Shown here piece by piece: positions 32,902 to 42,924 of a stretch of 64,000 nt of DNA. Location: NCBI GenBank assembly GCA_018873225.1, contig JAEILZ010000002.1, forward strand, positions 4,588,001-4,652,000, written 5' to 3'. A program made the position numbers and the translations under genes. The stretch's first letter is position 1; each line of letters opens with the position of its first letter. The DNA is from [Phialemoniopsis] sp. UDSM-2020. Lineage: Eukaryota; Ascomycota; Sordariomycetes; Thyridiales; Thyridiaceae. The notes below the pieces were generated by a model, which was not told where the DNA came from, made no database searches, and saw only the letters and a list, made by a program, of their open reading frames with translations.

Positions 32902-34827
32902 TTACTTGCGGTAAAAGGCAATGAACCTCTGCCACAGCGACCCGGACTCGGCCTGGGCAGCAACCTCCTGCTTGCGCGTGTCCGGGACGTCGACGACCTC
33001 GCCGTCGAGGCCCTTGTTGTTGACGGCGTTCTGCTGCTTGCCGAGGTAGTAGTCGGGCATGAAGAGCGTGGCGATGAGCGAGACGCACGCGAGGCAGATG
33101 GACACGGTCGTGATGTGCCCGTTCACAATGGCGTAGGCCCGGATCGAGCCCTGGCGGATGGGGTCGAGGAAGGCGTACGACTTGAGCGTCTTGATGTTGC
33201 CGTAGATCTTGGTCAGGGTCGCCTGGGGCACCGTGGGCATCTCGACGCGCATCTGGTCCATCATCTGCTCGGTCCAGATGGCCGAGGCGATGGCGCTGCC
33301 GACGCTGGAGCCGAGGGTGGACCACAGCGTGATGATGGAGATGAGCGAGGCGACGTCGTCGTGGGGCACGGAGGCCTGGACACCGACGCGGGCGCCGACG
33401 ACGTTGAGGGAGGAGAGACAGAAGATGAGCTGCGCCGCCACGAGGCGGGCGGTGTCCTCGGTCATCCTTCCGGACGGCTGGATCAGGAGACCATAGCCGA
33501 GAATCTTGGCGCCGGCACCGATCATGGCCATGGTCTTGTAGCGATGGGTGCTGCGGTGAATCAAGCCCACGACGGGACCGACCAGGCAAAGGCCCATGGT
33601 GGTAATTCCCAAGAAAATGATCCACTGGTAGTTGGTCCAGTCTTTGATGATGAGGATGTAGGACGAGAAGTAGGTGTTGCGGACGGACGAGGCCATCTGG
33701 TTGAAGACGTGGATGATCACACCAGCAATGAAAGCCCTGTTCTTGAGGATGCGGCGAGTCATCAGGGGCTTGGGGGCCAGGAAGATCTCGTAGCCGGCAA
33801 AGATGAACAGGCTGACGAAACCGATGACGATCATAGCGATCATGCTGGGGTTGTTCCAGCCGCCCTTGGCGCTCTTAGCCAGGGTCATGGGCAGCAGGAT
33901 GAGGGAGAAAGCGAATCCGAGAATGATGAGGCCGATGATGTCAATGTCGATGAGGCCCTGGATCGCCAGCTTGAACCAGTACCCAACGCCCTTGGGGCCG
34001 CCCTCGGAAGCGCCCGTGCGGACATCCTTGGAGTCAGCGAGGGTGACCATGCCGGCCTTCTCGCCGCGGCGCTGCATGGCGTAGAGCGTCATGATGGCAG
34101 GGACCAGGAGCGCGGGCACGAGAATGGCGAACATGCCGAGACCCCAGCGCCAATTGTCATAAAAGGCGTCACCGATGAAGCCGTTGATGGGCACGGTCAC
34201 GATGAACGGCAGGGACAGGCAGGCGCTGAAGAAGCCACGCCACTCCAGAGGGGTCAGATCGGCGACGATGATGTCGCTGAGGAGATCGAGACCCGACTTG
34301 CCGACCGAGGTGAAGCAGATACCAATGGTGTACGACGTGAAGGTATAGGCGCTTGCGGCGACGGCAAAGCCCACGGCGTAGAAGACGAGGACGATGACAT
34401 AGGTGGTCGGGCGGGAAGTAATATCAGCCAGCTTACCGATGAAGGGCTTGCTGATGGCACGGATAATCTGGCTGGCCGTGTTGACGGTGCCGAGCTGGCT
34501 GTGGACCTTGAAGGTCGAGGCGGCCAGGGTGCCAAAGATGGTAGTCGTGATGCCCATGTCGAGGGCGTAGGCAAACATGGTCAGCCCGATGGAGATACCG
34601 AGCAGCCACAGCAGGATCTTGCCCTTCTTGCCGGACTGGTAGAGCACCTTGTTGAAGGCCTCGACCCTGGAGACACCGATCTCCTTGTGGCTGTCAGAGT
34701 CGGAGACCTGCCGGTCCGAGGAGAGACTGTCCATCTTCTCATCCGTCTGCTGGTGGGGAGGGTTCATCAGGGGAGGGGACTGGGTGTCCGTCCCCTCGGG
34801 CTGTTTGGTGGCAGCGGGCGTCGACAT
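32902..34827 (-). CDS. Siderophore-iron MFS transporter (ARN/SIT/Mir family)
   Basis: This is an intronless 641-residue protein, the normal length of fungal siderophore-iron:proton symporters. About 50 polar N-terminal residues are followed by 14 predicted helices. Family features are FAYALDMGITTTIFGTLAAS in the TM1-2 region, SRPTTYVIVLVFYAVGFAV, the loop GKSGLDLLSDIIVADLTPLEWRG, WRWGLGMFAILVPALL, and the large extracellular loop near the end (TKIYGNIKTLKSYAF), which is involved in ligand gating in this family. It takes up ferric siderophore complexes at the plasma membrane or endosomes. Codon third positions are strongly GC-biased, so much that the antisense strand is open along the whole gene, which suggests high expression. 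An iron-GATA site lies 476 bp upstream. Its place in the NRPS locus suggests a ferrichrome-type substrate (inference). Confidence 0.93.
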   Translation of the reverse strand: MSTPAATKQPEGTDTQSPPLMNPPHQQTDEKMDSLSSDRQVSDSDSHKEIGVSRVEAFNKVLYQSGKKGKILLWLLGISIGLTMFAYALDMGITTTIFGTLAASTFKVHSQLGTVNTASQIIRAISKPFIGKLADITSRPTTYVIVLVFYAVGFAVAASAYTFTSYTIGICFTSVGKSGLDLLSDIIVADLTPLEWRGFFSACLSLPFIVTVPINGFIGDAFYDNWRWGLGMFAILVPALLVPAIMTLYAMQRRGEKAGMVTLADSKDVRTGASEGGPKGVGYWFKLAIQGLIDIDIIGLIILGFAFSLILLPMTLAKSAKGGWNNPSMIAMIVIGFVSLFIFAGYEIFLAPKPLMTRRILKNRAFIAGVIIHVFNQMASSVRNTYFSSYILIIKDWTNYQWIIFLGITTMGLCLVGPVVGLIHRSTHRYKTMAMIGAGAKILGYGLLIQPSGRMTEDTARLVAAQLIFCLSSLNVVGARVGVQASVPHDDVASLISIITLWSTLGSSVGSAIASAIWTEQMMDQMRVEMPTVPQATLTKIYGNIKTLKSYAFLDPIRQGSIRAYAIVNGHITTVSICLACVSLIATLFMPDYYLGKQQNAVNNKGLDGEVVDVPDTRKQEVAAQAESGSLWQRFIAFYRK

Positions 34828-36253
34828 GGTTGGCGATTTCTGTCGATCTATTGAAGCGCTTTGAAAATGAAGTCAAGGCGATGAAAAGGAGAGAAGAAGA
34901 GAAGGGAAAAAAAGAACAGGAAAATCCTTTTTTAATCACAATAGAGATGTCGCGTCTCCTGATATTTTTTTCGACGGTGGCAACCGATCGAGTTGTTGGT
35001 CCGTTAGCTCCCAGCGAACGCACGAAGCCAAGACACTACAGGGTCCAGAGAACGCAGGGCCCTCGTTAGTGCTCGTGTGTGTGTGCAGAGTCTGTCTGTG
35101 TTCCGGTCCTCGGGTCAAGGAGTTGAGCACATCAACCGCTCACGGCACGGGCTGGGTGGACCTAACACGAGAGTCAAGCAGGACATGAACAACGGAAAAG
35201 CCAATTGCAGAGTCTTTTCCGGAATACCGACGTCGGCCGCACGATTCAGCACCCTAGCATCCTGCTGGAGGGACCAAATTTGAAAATTTCTTCTCTCTCA
35301 TCTTATCAGATCCTGCGTCCGCTCCACTGCCAAAAAAGCCAAGGCGGCGCAGATCTTCTAGCATCTAATCAGATGCCGGCGCGGTGGAGGGATCAGCTTT
35401 TTAGTGGGCACAAGGCTGCCGATACCTTCCTAGTCGGGCCTGGCACACAGTACGGTCTCACTGTAAGACGATGGTGCCATAATCGTCACCCATGCACAGC
35501 AAAAACCCAGCGGCCCCCACGTGTTTCACACCAACCCGGGCTGAATGTGCTTCTTTAATCCCTGGCCAGAGTCCATAAATGGAGATCATGTCCGAGAGAA
35601 ATAACAAGGTTCGCAGGGTTGTTCTCAAGTTTGGGTCCGGCGCCGCTAAAGAGAAGTGGTCACATTCACGGTGGGCGTGGCAAAACCCGGAGCGCCTCGG
35701 GCGGTTGTTGGGTTTTGTGTATGCAAGGCTCCCATTCAGGGCAAACTCACGATGATCTTCCAGGACATACAGGGAGACTGGACTGCCCGTACCTGAAGGA
35801 TAATGCCGCAGCAAACTCTGTCGGACCCGTCCCGAACGTGGCCCAGTTGCTTGTTCTAGCCGATGTCTCATCGGCCCACTTTCGAGTCCCTGTGTCTTAC
35901 TCCAGGAAAACATGTCAAATGCAGGCCGGCCGGCGGCATGTCAAGATTAGATCGATGGGAGTCATTCGCTGAGACCCGTAGAACCATTGCTAGACCCCTG
36001 TTTTGAGCTGTGCTGCCCATTGCAACTGTGAGCGTTGATCCTTGGTCTATGCCAGTTGTGCCAAGTGCTTCGCATTGATCATATTCTGGACCGAAGGCTG
36101 GCCAGTGTCTAATTCCATCCCAGATGACTTTTGATATTATTACTATTATGCGAAGGGTATAATGTCCGTCTATATTGATCCTCAGGAGCATAAACATGAT
36201 TTCCAAGACTATCCACATACCAAGCTTTAGTATAACCCATCCAGCTTTTCTTT
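34828..36253. other. Promoter region of the siderophore transporter, no gene seen
   Basis: This 1.4-kb region runs from the MFS start to the ABC gene's end. It has short ORFs only. The supported element is the iron-GATA site at 35303. Confidence 0.55.
35303..35311 (-). promoter_or_regulatory. Iron-GATA-factor site (ATCTGATAA) upstream of the siderophore MFS gene
   Basis: TTATCAGAT on the plus strand is ATCTGATAA on the coding strand of the transporter, an exact match to the SreA/Fep1-type consensus, 476 bp upstream of its ATG. It lies in a CT-rich stretch (TTCTCTCTCATC) that resembles a leader or promoter pyrimidine tract. Confidence 0.62.
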
Positions 36254-39200
36254 TTAGTACGCAACCGTAATCTTGGCTGCATCACACAACGCCCTGAACA
36301 AACCATATGTCTGTGCGTAGAGCGCTGGCACAGTGTCAAACTCTGCAACCCTGCCTCGCTCCATGACCAAGACTCGGTCACACGAGTCGACGACCGTGTC
36401 GAGACGATGGGCAACAATGAGGACCGTAGCGTCGCCCATGACCTCGGTCAGCGTGCTTTGAAGCTTCTTGTCCGCGCGGCCGTCGATCGAGGCTGTGGCC
36501 TCGTCCAGGATGACGATCTTGGATTGCCTGACCAGCGCGCGGGCTATGGAGATAAGGGCCCGTTGGCCGTGGGAAATATTGGAGCCATTCTCTTTGACCT
36601 CGGAGTCAAGGTGGAGTATAGAACCGTCCTTGTCAAGAGCCTTTTCGGAGTCGCTTCCTTCCTCGGGAGTAGACGTGTTGGTGTCCTTGGTCTCGTCGCC
36701 TAGTCCTACCATACGCAGACACTGGGAGAGCCAGGCGTCGTCGTGTTCCTGGAAGGGATCGAGGTTGTATCGTATTGTGCCGGCCAGGAGCACCGCGTCC
36801 TGGCTGATGACCGACATGTGTGACCGCAACAGGTGCAAGCCAACCGTCTGGATTTCAACTCCGTCGATGACGATTCGACCGTCCGTGGGCTCTGTAAGTC
36901 GAAGGAGGGCCGTGATCACTAAAATACCGTTAGCTCAATGTTTCCCAAGGAATATACTTTTCGTGCACGTCAAGACTTACAAGTGCTCTTGCCCGCCCCT
37001 GTCCTGCCCACAATACCAATTCGCTCCCCAGGACGAATGTCGAGCGTCACATCCCTAAGCGCGGGATCCAAGCCAGGGCGATGGCTCAGTGTCAGATTTT
37101 CAAAGCGGATGTGCCCCTTGCTGGGCCAACCCTGGCTCTCGAGGTTCTTGTCTACGCGCTTAACGTCGTGTGAAGGCTCTTGCGGGATGTTGTATGCATA
37201 GTAGAGCAGTCGCTCGACCGAGTTCATGTTGTTCTCAATCTCGGCGCTGAAGCGGATCATATTGCCAAACGCCGCCTGGGCAGTGACCATGTATGATATC
37301 ACAACACCTCCCGTGGAGGGGTTGATAGTGCCACGGAGTCCGACAGCCAACAATGCTGTGCCTAGGACAAGCACGGCGCCATACAGATCGAGGCGCAAGT
37401 TGAGCCAACGCACAGCAGCGATGGAGAGCCAGTACGCCTTGTTCTCAGTGTTGATCTTGAAGGCGTTGTCGTCCACGAAGCGCTCCACCACGCCATATGC
37501 TTGCAAGGTCGGCAGTCCAGACAAAGACTCGTCAAAGTGTTCGTAGATGCGACTCCGGAGCAAATTGTTCAGACGGCGGAGCTCTCGTGCAGAAGGGCGG
37601 TAGTACATGCCGGTCCAGATGTAGAAGAGCAAGACACCGGCAGCGATAGCCAGAAAGACCGGGAGGATAATGCTCACGACAATGATGGTTCCTATGACTT
37701 GTACCGCTGTAGAAATGAAGATCCGCAGTTGCTCGCCCACGATATTGTCCACAGCGTCCATGTCCTTGCTGAAGCGATGTGTGATGCGCCCCTGCGGTGT
37801 GGTATCGAAGAAAGAGATAGGGGCGAAGAGAATGCCAGACAGGGCTGCAGCGTGCAGATGATTGGAACACCAAAAGCAGAAGAGGGCAAAGACGGTACTC
37901 GTGAAGAACAGACCGAGGGACTGTCCGATACCCCATGCTGCAAATCCTCCCATGTAGGCGCTCTCTGTCATTGGGTACTTGTTCTGCTGCCACCAACTGA
38001 GCCACAGGGGAGAAACAACACTGCTTCCTTGAAAGAGTGCAATGGATGCAAAGAAGAGGGGGACTGTGACCAGTGCATTACCGAACTTGACGTAGTGCAG
38101 GTATGTCTTCCCGCTAACAGTGCCGACAAGTCGCTCCTCACGCTGCATGATCTCCTTGCCCCTCTCCTTCTGAGCGGGCTGTGCATTCTGGCCCTCGGTA
38201 GCCGCAGGCTTCTCTTTCTCTTGGGGTTGAGTTTGGACTTCTGCAACCTTTGCTGCGACCTCTTTCTCTGGCGAGGGCGCGAGGGTGTTGTCCTTTTCGT
38301 CGGTGGGAGTCTCCGAAGATGAGATAGAGCTCGAATCTTGTCCCGACGACATGATGTACTCGCAGAACGGACCACCAAGTCGTTCGAGGGCATCAAAAGA
38401 CCCTTGCTCGACAATGCGTCCTTTCTCCATGTACACAACGTGGTCGGCCTGACGAGCAAAGACCATGGAGTGCGTGACGAGAACGATGGTGCCCTCGTTG
38501 TTCCTGCGTGCCTGGTTGACGACGCTTTCAAATACGCGGCCACCCACGTGGGCATCTAGCGCAGAGAAGCAGTCGTCCAGCAACATGAGTTGACTTCGAC
38601 CATACACGGCCCTGGCAAGACTGATTCGTTGCTTCTGGCCACCCGACAAGGAAACACCCTTCTCACCGACGACAGTCATGTCGCCATCGGAGAGCATCTC
38701 GAGGTCCTGGTGCAGACAGCAGCGATCGAGAACATCGTCGTACCAACGGGCATCAAAGGGGCGTCCAAATACAATGTTCTCACGTACTGTTTCGCTCAAA
38801 AGCCACGCTGCTTGCGGTACCAGAGCCAATTGCGACGAGGAGGCGAATGAGTCGAGATTGATTGAGCACGACTGCGCCCTGGCGAGATGCATGTCGCCCA
38901 GGAGTGCCCTGAAAACCGAAGACTTTCCTGACGCGACTGGACCGACGATGCATACCAGCTGTCCTTTCTTCACGTCGAGCGAGTCGATGTACAGGCTCGG
39001 CGATGAAGTGGTATTGGATTTCTCGGCATTGTCTCCCTCACTTGCCGAGACTTGTTCGCCATCGTGGTAGGTGAACATGGCATCCTCGACCTGGATGATG
39101 GAGCCTTTTTCTGACTCTTGACCCTTCCGGGTAAGCTCTTCACGCAGCGCAGCATCCTTTGCAATGGCATCGTCGGAAGCAACCATGAAGGTGGCCAGTC

Positions 39201-40548
39201 GTTCCAGCGCTGCGCGTGCGTCGGCAATCGCAGAGATGGAAATGGGCAAGGCACCCAGTGGGGTCCTCATGAGCAGGAAGAAAGCCAGGGATGAGAAGAT
39301 CACGCTGGCTTCCATCCTATCCTGAGTGACGCCGTAGCACAAGATACTGACCACGGAGGCGAGAGTGGGTGCAGTAAAAGAGACAGCGATGTTGAGAGCC
39401 CGTAGCAGCATTCGCTTGCGGATATATACAACCTCGTCGGAGCGAAGCTTCCCAATCTTGGACAACAAGCTCTTCTCGTATGCGTTCGTCTTGGTCAGAC
39501 GAATCGTTGACACTGCTTCGACGACCGCTTTCACGCGCGCATCGGTGAAGGGCATGCTGTTTCGACGGAGGCGGAAGAGGTTCTTCATCATGTAAGACTG
39601 CAAAGGATAGAGGAGCGCCAACAGGCCAAAGCCAGGCAGAGCACTGTACCCCAGCGTCCAGATCGTAAGACCGAGACATAGGATGATCTGCAGAAGACTG
39701 GTCCATACGGCGTGGAAGAAGCCGCAGCAGAAATCGATGCGCGTCACATCAGCGCTCATTAGGCTCATGAGCTTCCCCGTCCCGAAGTTGCCATCCAGCT
39801 TAGCTTGCTTGGTGAGGCGGGTCGTTGCTCTGCGGTAGATGACGTGCATGAGGGCGGCTCTCAGGAGAATGCCGGTCGAGGCGGATCGGTAAAAGCCGTG
39901 GACGTTGGTGACGACAGAGAAAGCCAGCAGCGCAAACAGACCGACGGCATAGCCAAAGCCTGCGCGCCACGCCTGTTCGGACGGGTCGTTGAGTGTGTTG
40001 ATGAGGAACCGGATCAGCAACGGTGACACGATCTGTGTCAAGTCGCCAAACATCTTGAGTAGCCCTCCCGACCAAAACCATTGAAAGCAGACATCGTTCA
40101 AGGAGAGAGCGAGGATGGTCGCGTCGGTGGTGCGTCTTGCCCAAAAGGGTTTCCAAGAGAACCTTCCCTTACGTGCTGGCCGGTTCTTGTTCGTCTCCAG
40201 CCTCTCAGCCCATGATTTCTCGAGTCGATCAGCGTGATCAATGGCCAGTCTTGAAGCTGGGAGATCGTAGAGGTCATCGGTCTGGAGAGGTCTACTGTAG
40301 CCCGTTCGAAACAGCGTGCCCAACCAGTTGAATGTCAGAAGGGACAGAGGATTCGCTCTCGCCTCTGGCGTTTCGGTCTCGTATATCTGGCTGTGTGTGC
40401 CCTCTGCATTTTCCACATTGGCTGGGCTTTGTGATCCAGACTTCAGATGTCGCTCAGTGAGCTTCGTTTCGATCGGCTTCTGCGACAAGAAGGGTACCCT
40501 CCTGTACCACTTGCGGGCAGGAAACGTCTTGCCGTCGTTGCTCGCCAT
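36254..40548 (-). CDS. ABCC-type ABC transporter, full-length, two NBDs
   Basis: Exon 40548-36981 joins exon 36918-36254 across a 62-bp intron placed inside the second Walker A region and gives 1410 residues. The layout is TMD1-NBD1-TMD2-NBD2 of the MRP/ABCC class without the extra N-terminal TMD0. NBD1 has Walker A GPVASGKSS (near residue 537), signature LSGGQKQRISLARAVY, Walker B LMLLDDCFSALD and H-loop LVTHSM. A charged linker follows. NBD2 has Walker A GRTGAGKST, completed by the splice to GKSTLITALLRL, Walker B VILDEATASID and H-loop IVAHRL. Its signature is altered to NISHGQRALISIARAL (H for the usual G). TMD2 starts at YLHYVKFGNALVTVPLFF. It shares a divergent promoter with the SidL-like gene, so it is a candidate exporter or vacuolar carrier for the siderophore or its iron-free form (inference). 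Related transporters occur beside other ferrichrome synthetase genes. Confidence 0.92.
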
Positions 40549-40964
40549 GGCGTCGTCGGTAGTGGCCTGGCGATGTTTGCATGCGGCTCAATTCGTTTCA
40601 ACAACATCACCTGCGCACATGTACACCAAAGCTAGCTCTGGTTCGTAGGTATCAAGTACCGAATTGAAACCAAAGAAGGCGCCGGCCGATAGCGGAACTC
40701 TGACCTCGGGAGCTTGAACCCTGACAGGGACCGAATATTTCGTTTGCAGGAGCCATAGCAATACCCGCGCCGCCCCGTCAGGGTAAGATCGTCCCGGAAT
40801 AAAATTTGGCACGGCGTTGCACCCCGTACGTAATGCCGAGCAGAGTCCTGGCACGCCTGGCACGCCTGGGCTCCTGGGCTTTGCTTGGCTGGGTTGGCTG
40901 GGCCTCTGGCGACGATCCTCTTTTGCCAAGGCCGGCTGGGGGTCCATAAGATGGAGCCACCGTG

Positions 40965-41351
40965 CTAATAGCCCTGCAGCCAAGACGCGAGTCGTGCCTT
41001 GCACACCCTCTTGTCTTTATCTGATCTCATTTTATCAATCTGCTCGAATGGGCAATGATGCAACATCACCAATGTATGATCCTTGATCCTTAGCGTCTCA
41101 CTGGTCGCCGGATGCACAAAAATGACGTCCTGGCGCACACATTTGGTGAAGACTTGAAGCACTCGGTTGCGGCTTTTTTTCTTCAAGCTCAGGCAGTCAG
41201 CGCACCATTTGTGCAGATCCCTGCTCTTGACGGGCTCTCGTTTCATGCATGTGAAGCAAATAATGAAGCTTCGACGATCCTGCTCGTTCTCTAGCGTCGG
41301 GCGTGAATGCGAAGAAACCCTTTTGAGAAATGAGTCCGTTGGAGTCGCCAT
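40965..41351 (-). CDS. Possible small protein with paired CxxC motifs
   Basis: The frame from the ATG at 41351 to the stop at 40965 codes 128 residues. It has ICFTCMKREPVKSRDLHKW followed by CADC, a C-x2-C...C-x2-C spacing like the short zinc-binding stretch seen in many fungal F-box-associated or hypothetical proteins, and a basic middle (LSLKKKSRNR). It sits inside the divergent ABC/SidL promoter, and the iron-GATA site overlaps its 3' end. I do not recognise the family. It may be chance, or an old gene piece. Other ORFs over the same bases have no features. Confidence 0.3.
   Translation of the reverse strand: MATPTDSFLKRVSSHSRPTLENEQDRRSFIICFTCMKREPVKSRDLHKWCADCLSLKKKSRNRVLQVFTKCVRQDVIFVHPATSETLRIKDHTLVMLHHCPFEQIDKMRSDKDKRVCKARLASWLQGY
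41017..41025 (-). promoter_or_regulatory. Iron-GATA-factor site (ATCAGATAA) in the ABC/SidL divergent promoter
   Basis: TTATCTGAT on the plus strand is ATCAGATAA on the minus strand, an exact ATCWGATAA match. It is 469 bp upstream of the ABC ATG and 622 bp upstream of the SidL-like ATG, so it could serve both genes. A second GATA core (TTTATCAA) follows 6 bp further. Confidence 0.6.
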
Positions 41352-41646
41352 GAGTCCCCGGTATGACGAGGAGGAGCATGCAGTCAGCAGCTGCAGACTG
41401 TGAGGCACAGGACTGCCGGGTTTGTTTCTTGAAGCCGAAGAAGGCTTCCTTGGAGAGCCGACTGACTGCCATGGCTCCCCCACCCCCTCTCCGGCACTTC
41501 TCCAATAGCTCGCGCCACACCCGTCACTTTAATCTTAGTTATACATGACCGAACCCACGGTATCTAGCTCCAATTGCGTTCAAGATCATTCTAAGCACAT
41601 CCTCCACCAACATCTTTATCACAGTTGAAGCCAAAAAGTCGACAAG

Positions 41647-42924
41647 ATGGGCAGCATTGGCGACGACAACAACAGCAGCCCTGGCTCGCAGCAGCAGGAG
41701 CAGTCTATGATCGTTTTTAGACTACCCGATGCCCAGACTGAACTGTGGATCGACGCAGTTCCATATGGCAAGACTCTCGCTTTTGAGGTTGGCCAAGGCA
41801 GAACGGCACTCTCTCGCTGGACGACGGCCGACTCCAAAGTCCGCGTGTCGCCAGCGATGGTCAATGACGACGTAGCCGAGTACGACAATCTGCTGCAGTA
41901 TGAAGTCCTCAAGACAGGTTCATTCGGCGGTGATGTCGAGCAAGAAGACCTGACACTGCTATGGGCTTCTGTGTACGCTCTTTGGCTCCACCCTCTGACA
42001 AGAGACCAAGACTTGATTGCCCTGGTTGTCAACAACGAGAAGTTTGCCGAGTACCTACGATGCACTGGTCTGGGCGTCATCTCTCCCTTTTACGCAAACG
42101 GACCTCCCACGACAACGGCAGTACCCAAGGACGCGATCTTTTGGGTTCACCGTGAGGCCTTCTGGCAGGGCGCCGGAGCACCAGACTCGCAGTCATGGGT
42201 CCGCAGTCGTCCGGAGGCAACACAGTTTCCCGGCTTCGGCACAAACGGCGACTTTCCAAGCCAAATGGGCTTCACCCGCCGGGGAAACGTATGCACCGTG
42301 CACCCCGTGCGACCGCCCAAGCCTGTCCCGGGCACGCTCCTCTACTCTCGCTACATCGTCGAGGTTGGTCAACAACTTTCCATATACCACATCGACGCCA
42401 GCAACCCCGAGCACTTCCAACACTACGCGAAATGGCAAAACTCGGACCGCGTCAACGCCGGTTGGAGAGAACGCGGTCCCGACGAGCATCACCGCAAGTA
42501 TCTTGCTTCACAGCTGGCGGACCCTCACACAATGTCGTGTGTCTACGCCTGGGACGGCGAGCTTGCTGGCTACATGGAGATAGGCTTCGTTAAGGAGGAC
42601 AATGTAGCCTGTTTCATCGGCGCCAACTGCAACATTGTCGTCGACGAGCACGACCAGAACACGCACTTTCTGGTCGGCGAGGAGAAGTTCCGTGGTGGGA
42701 AGCGTTACCAGGCTGCCAACAGTTCCATGAAGCATTATGCTTTCCTGCGCGACCCGCGCACAAAGCAGATTATCGGCGAGCCTGAGGCTGGCAAGGTCAA
42801 CCTTCAGATTCAGGAAAGATTCATCCCGATTGAGAAGAAGAAGCGATTCCATCTGCCGCACAAGACATCGATGCTGATTGCCTTGTCGCGGCACCGCTTC
42901 TTCCAAGAGGGACACTTTGTATGA
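41647..42924 (+). CDS. sidL: N5-hydroxyornithine acetyltransferase, SidL-like (siderophore biosynthesis)
   Basis: This is an intronless 425-residue GNAT-fold acyltransferase of the siderophore (IucB/SidF/SidL, Acetyltransf_8) class. The N-terminal half (to about residue 230) is the extra lobe of the fungal enzymes (LPDAQTELWIDAVPYG, LTLLWASVYALWLHPL). The C-terminal catalytic lobe starts near YSRYIVEVGQQLSIYHID and contains NSDRVNAGWRERGPDEHHRK, the region of the substrate and acetyl-CoA site. It also has CVYAWDGELAGYMEIGF, and ends FHLPHKTSMLIALSRHRFF. It acetylates N5-hydroxyornithine to give the hydroxamate unit used by ferrichrome/ferricrocin synthetases. The adjacent NRPS fits this exactly. 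Whether the enzyme is SidL (acetyl, intracellular) or a SidF-type (anhydromevalonyl) cannot be proved from sequence, but SidF acts with SidD-type NRPSs, which are absent. No peroxisomal PTS1 is seen, since the end is HFV. Confidence 0.87.
   Translation: MGSIGDDNNSSPGSQQQEQSMIVFRLPDAQTELWIDAVPYGKTLAFEVGQGRTALSRWTTADSKVRVSPAMVNDDVAEYDNLLQYEVLKTGSFGGDVEQEDLTLLWASVYALWLHPLTRDQDLIALVVNNEKFAEYLRCTGLGVISPFYANGPPTTTAVPKDAIFWVHREAFWQGAGAPDSQSWVRSRPEATQFPGFGTNGDFPSQMGFTRRGNVCTVHPVRPPKPVPGTLLYSRYIVEVGQQLSIYHIDASNPEHFQHYAKWQNSDRVNAGWRERGPDEHHRKYLASQLADPHTMSCVYAWDGELAGYMEIGFVKEDNVACFIGANCNIVVDEHDQNTHFLVGEEKFRGGKRYQAANSSMKHYAFLRDPRTKQIIGEPEAGKVNLQIQERFIPIEKKKRFHLPHKTSMLIALSRHRFFQEGHFV

Larger units (their letters stand above)
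40549..41646. other. Divergent promoter region of ABC transporter and SidL-like gene
   Basis: This 1.1-kb region lies between the two divergent starts. It holds one exact iron-GATA site (41017-41025), a GATA core at 41032-41037, another (TTTATCAC) about 30 bp before the SidL ATG, and a possible small ORF on the minus strand. Confidence 0.6.

Noticed and set aside
32881..34854. 657-codon plus-strand ORF opposite the siderophore MFS gene
   Set aside because: The translation is low-complexity (Gly, Asp, Glu, Ala, His rich) with no domain. It mirrors the GC-rich third positions of the real transporter on the other strand.
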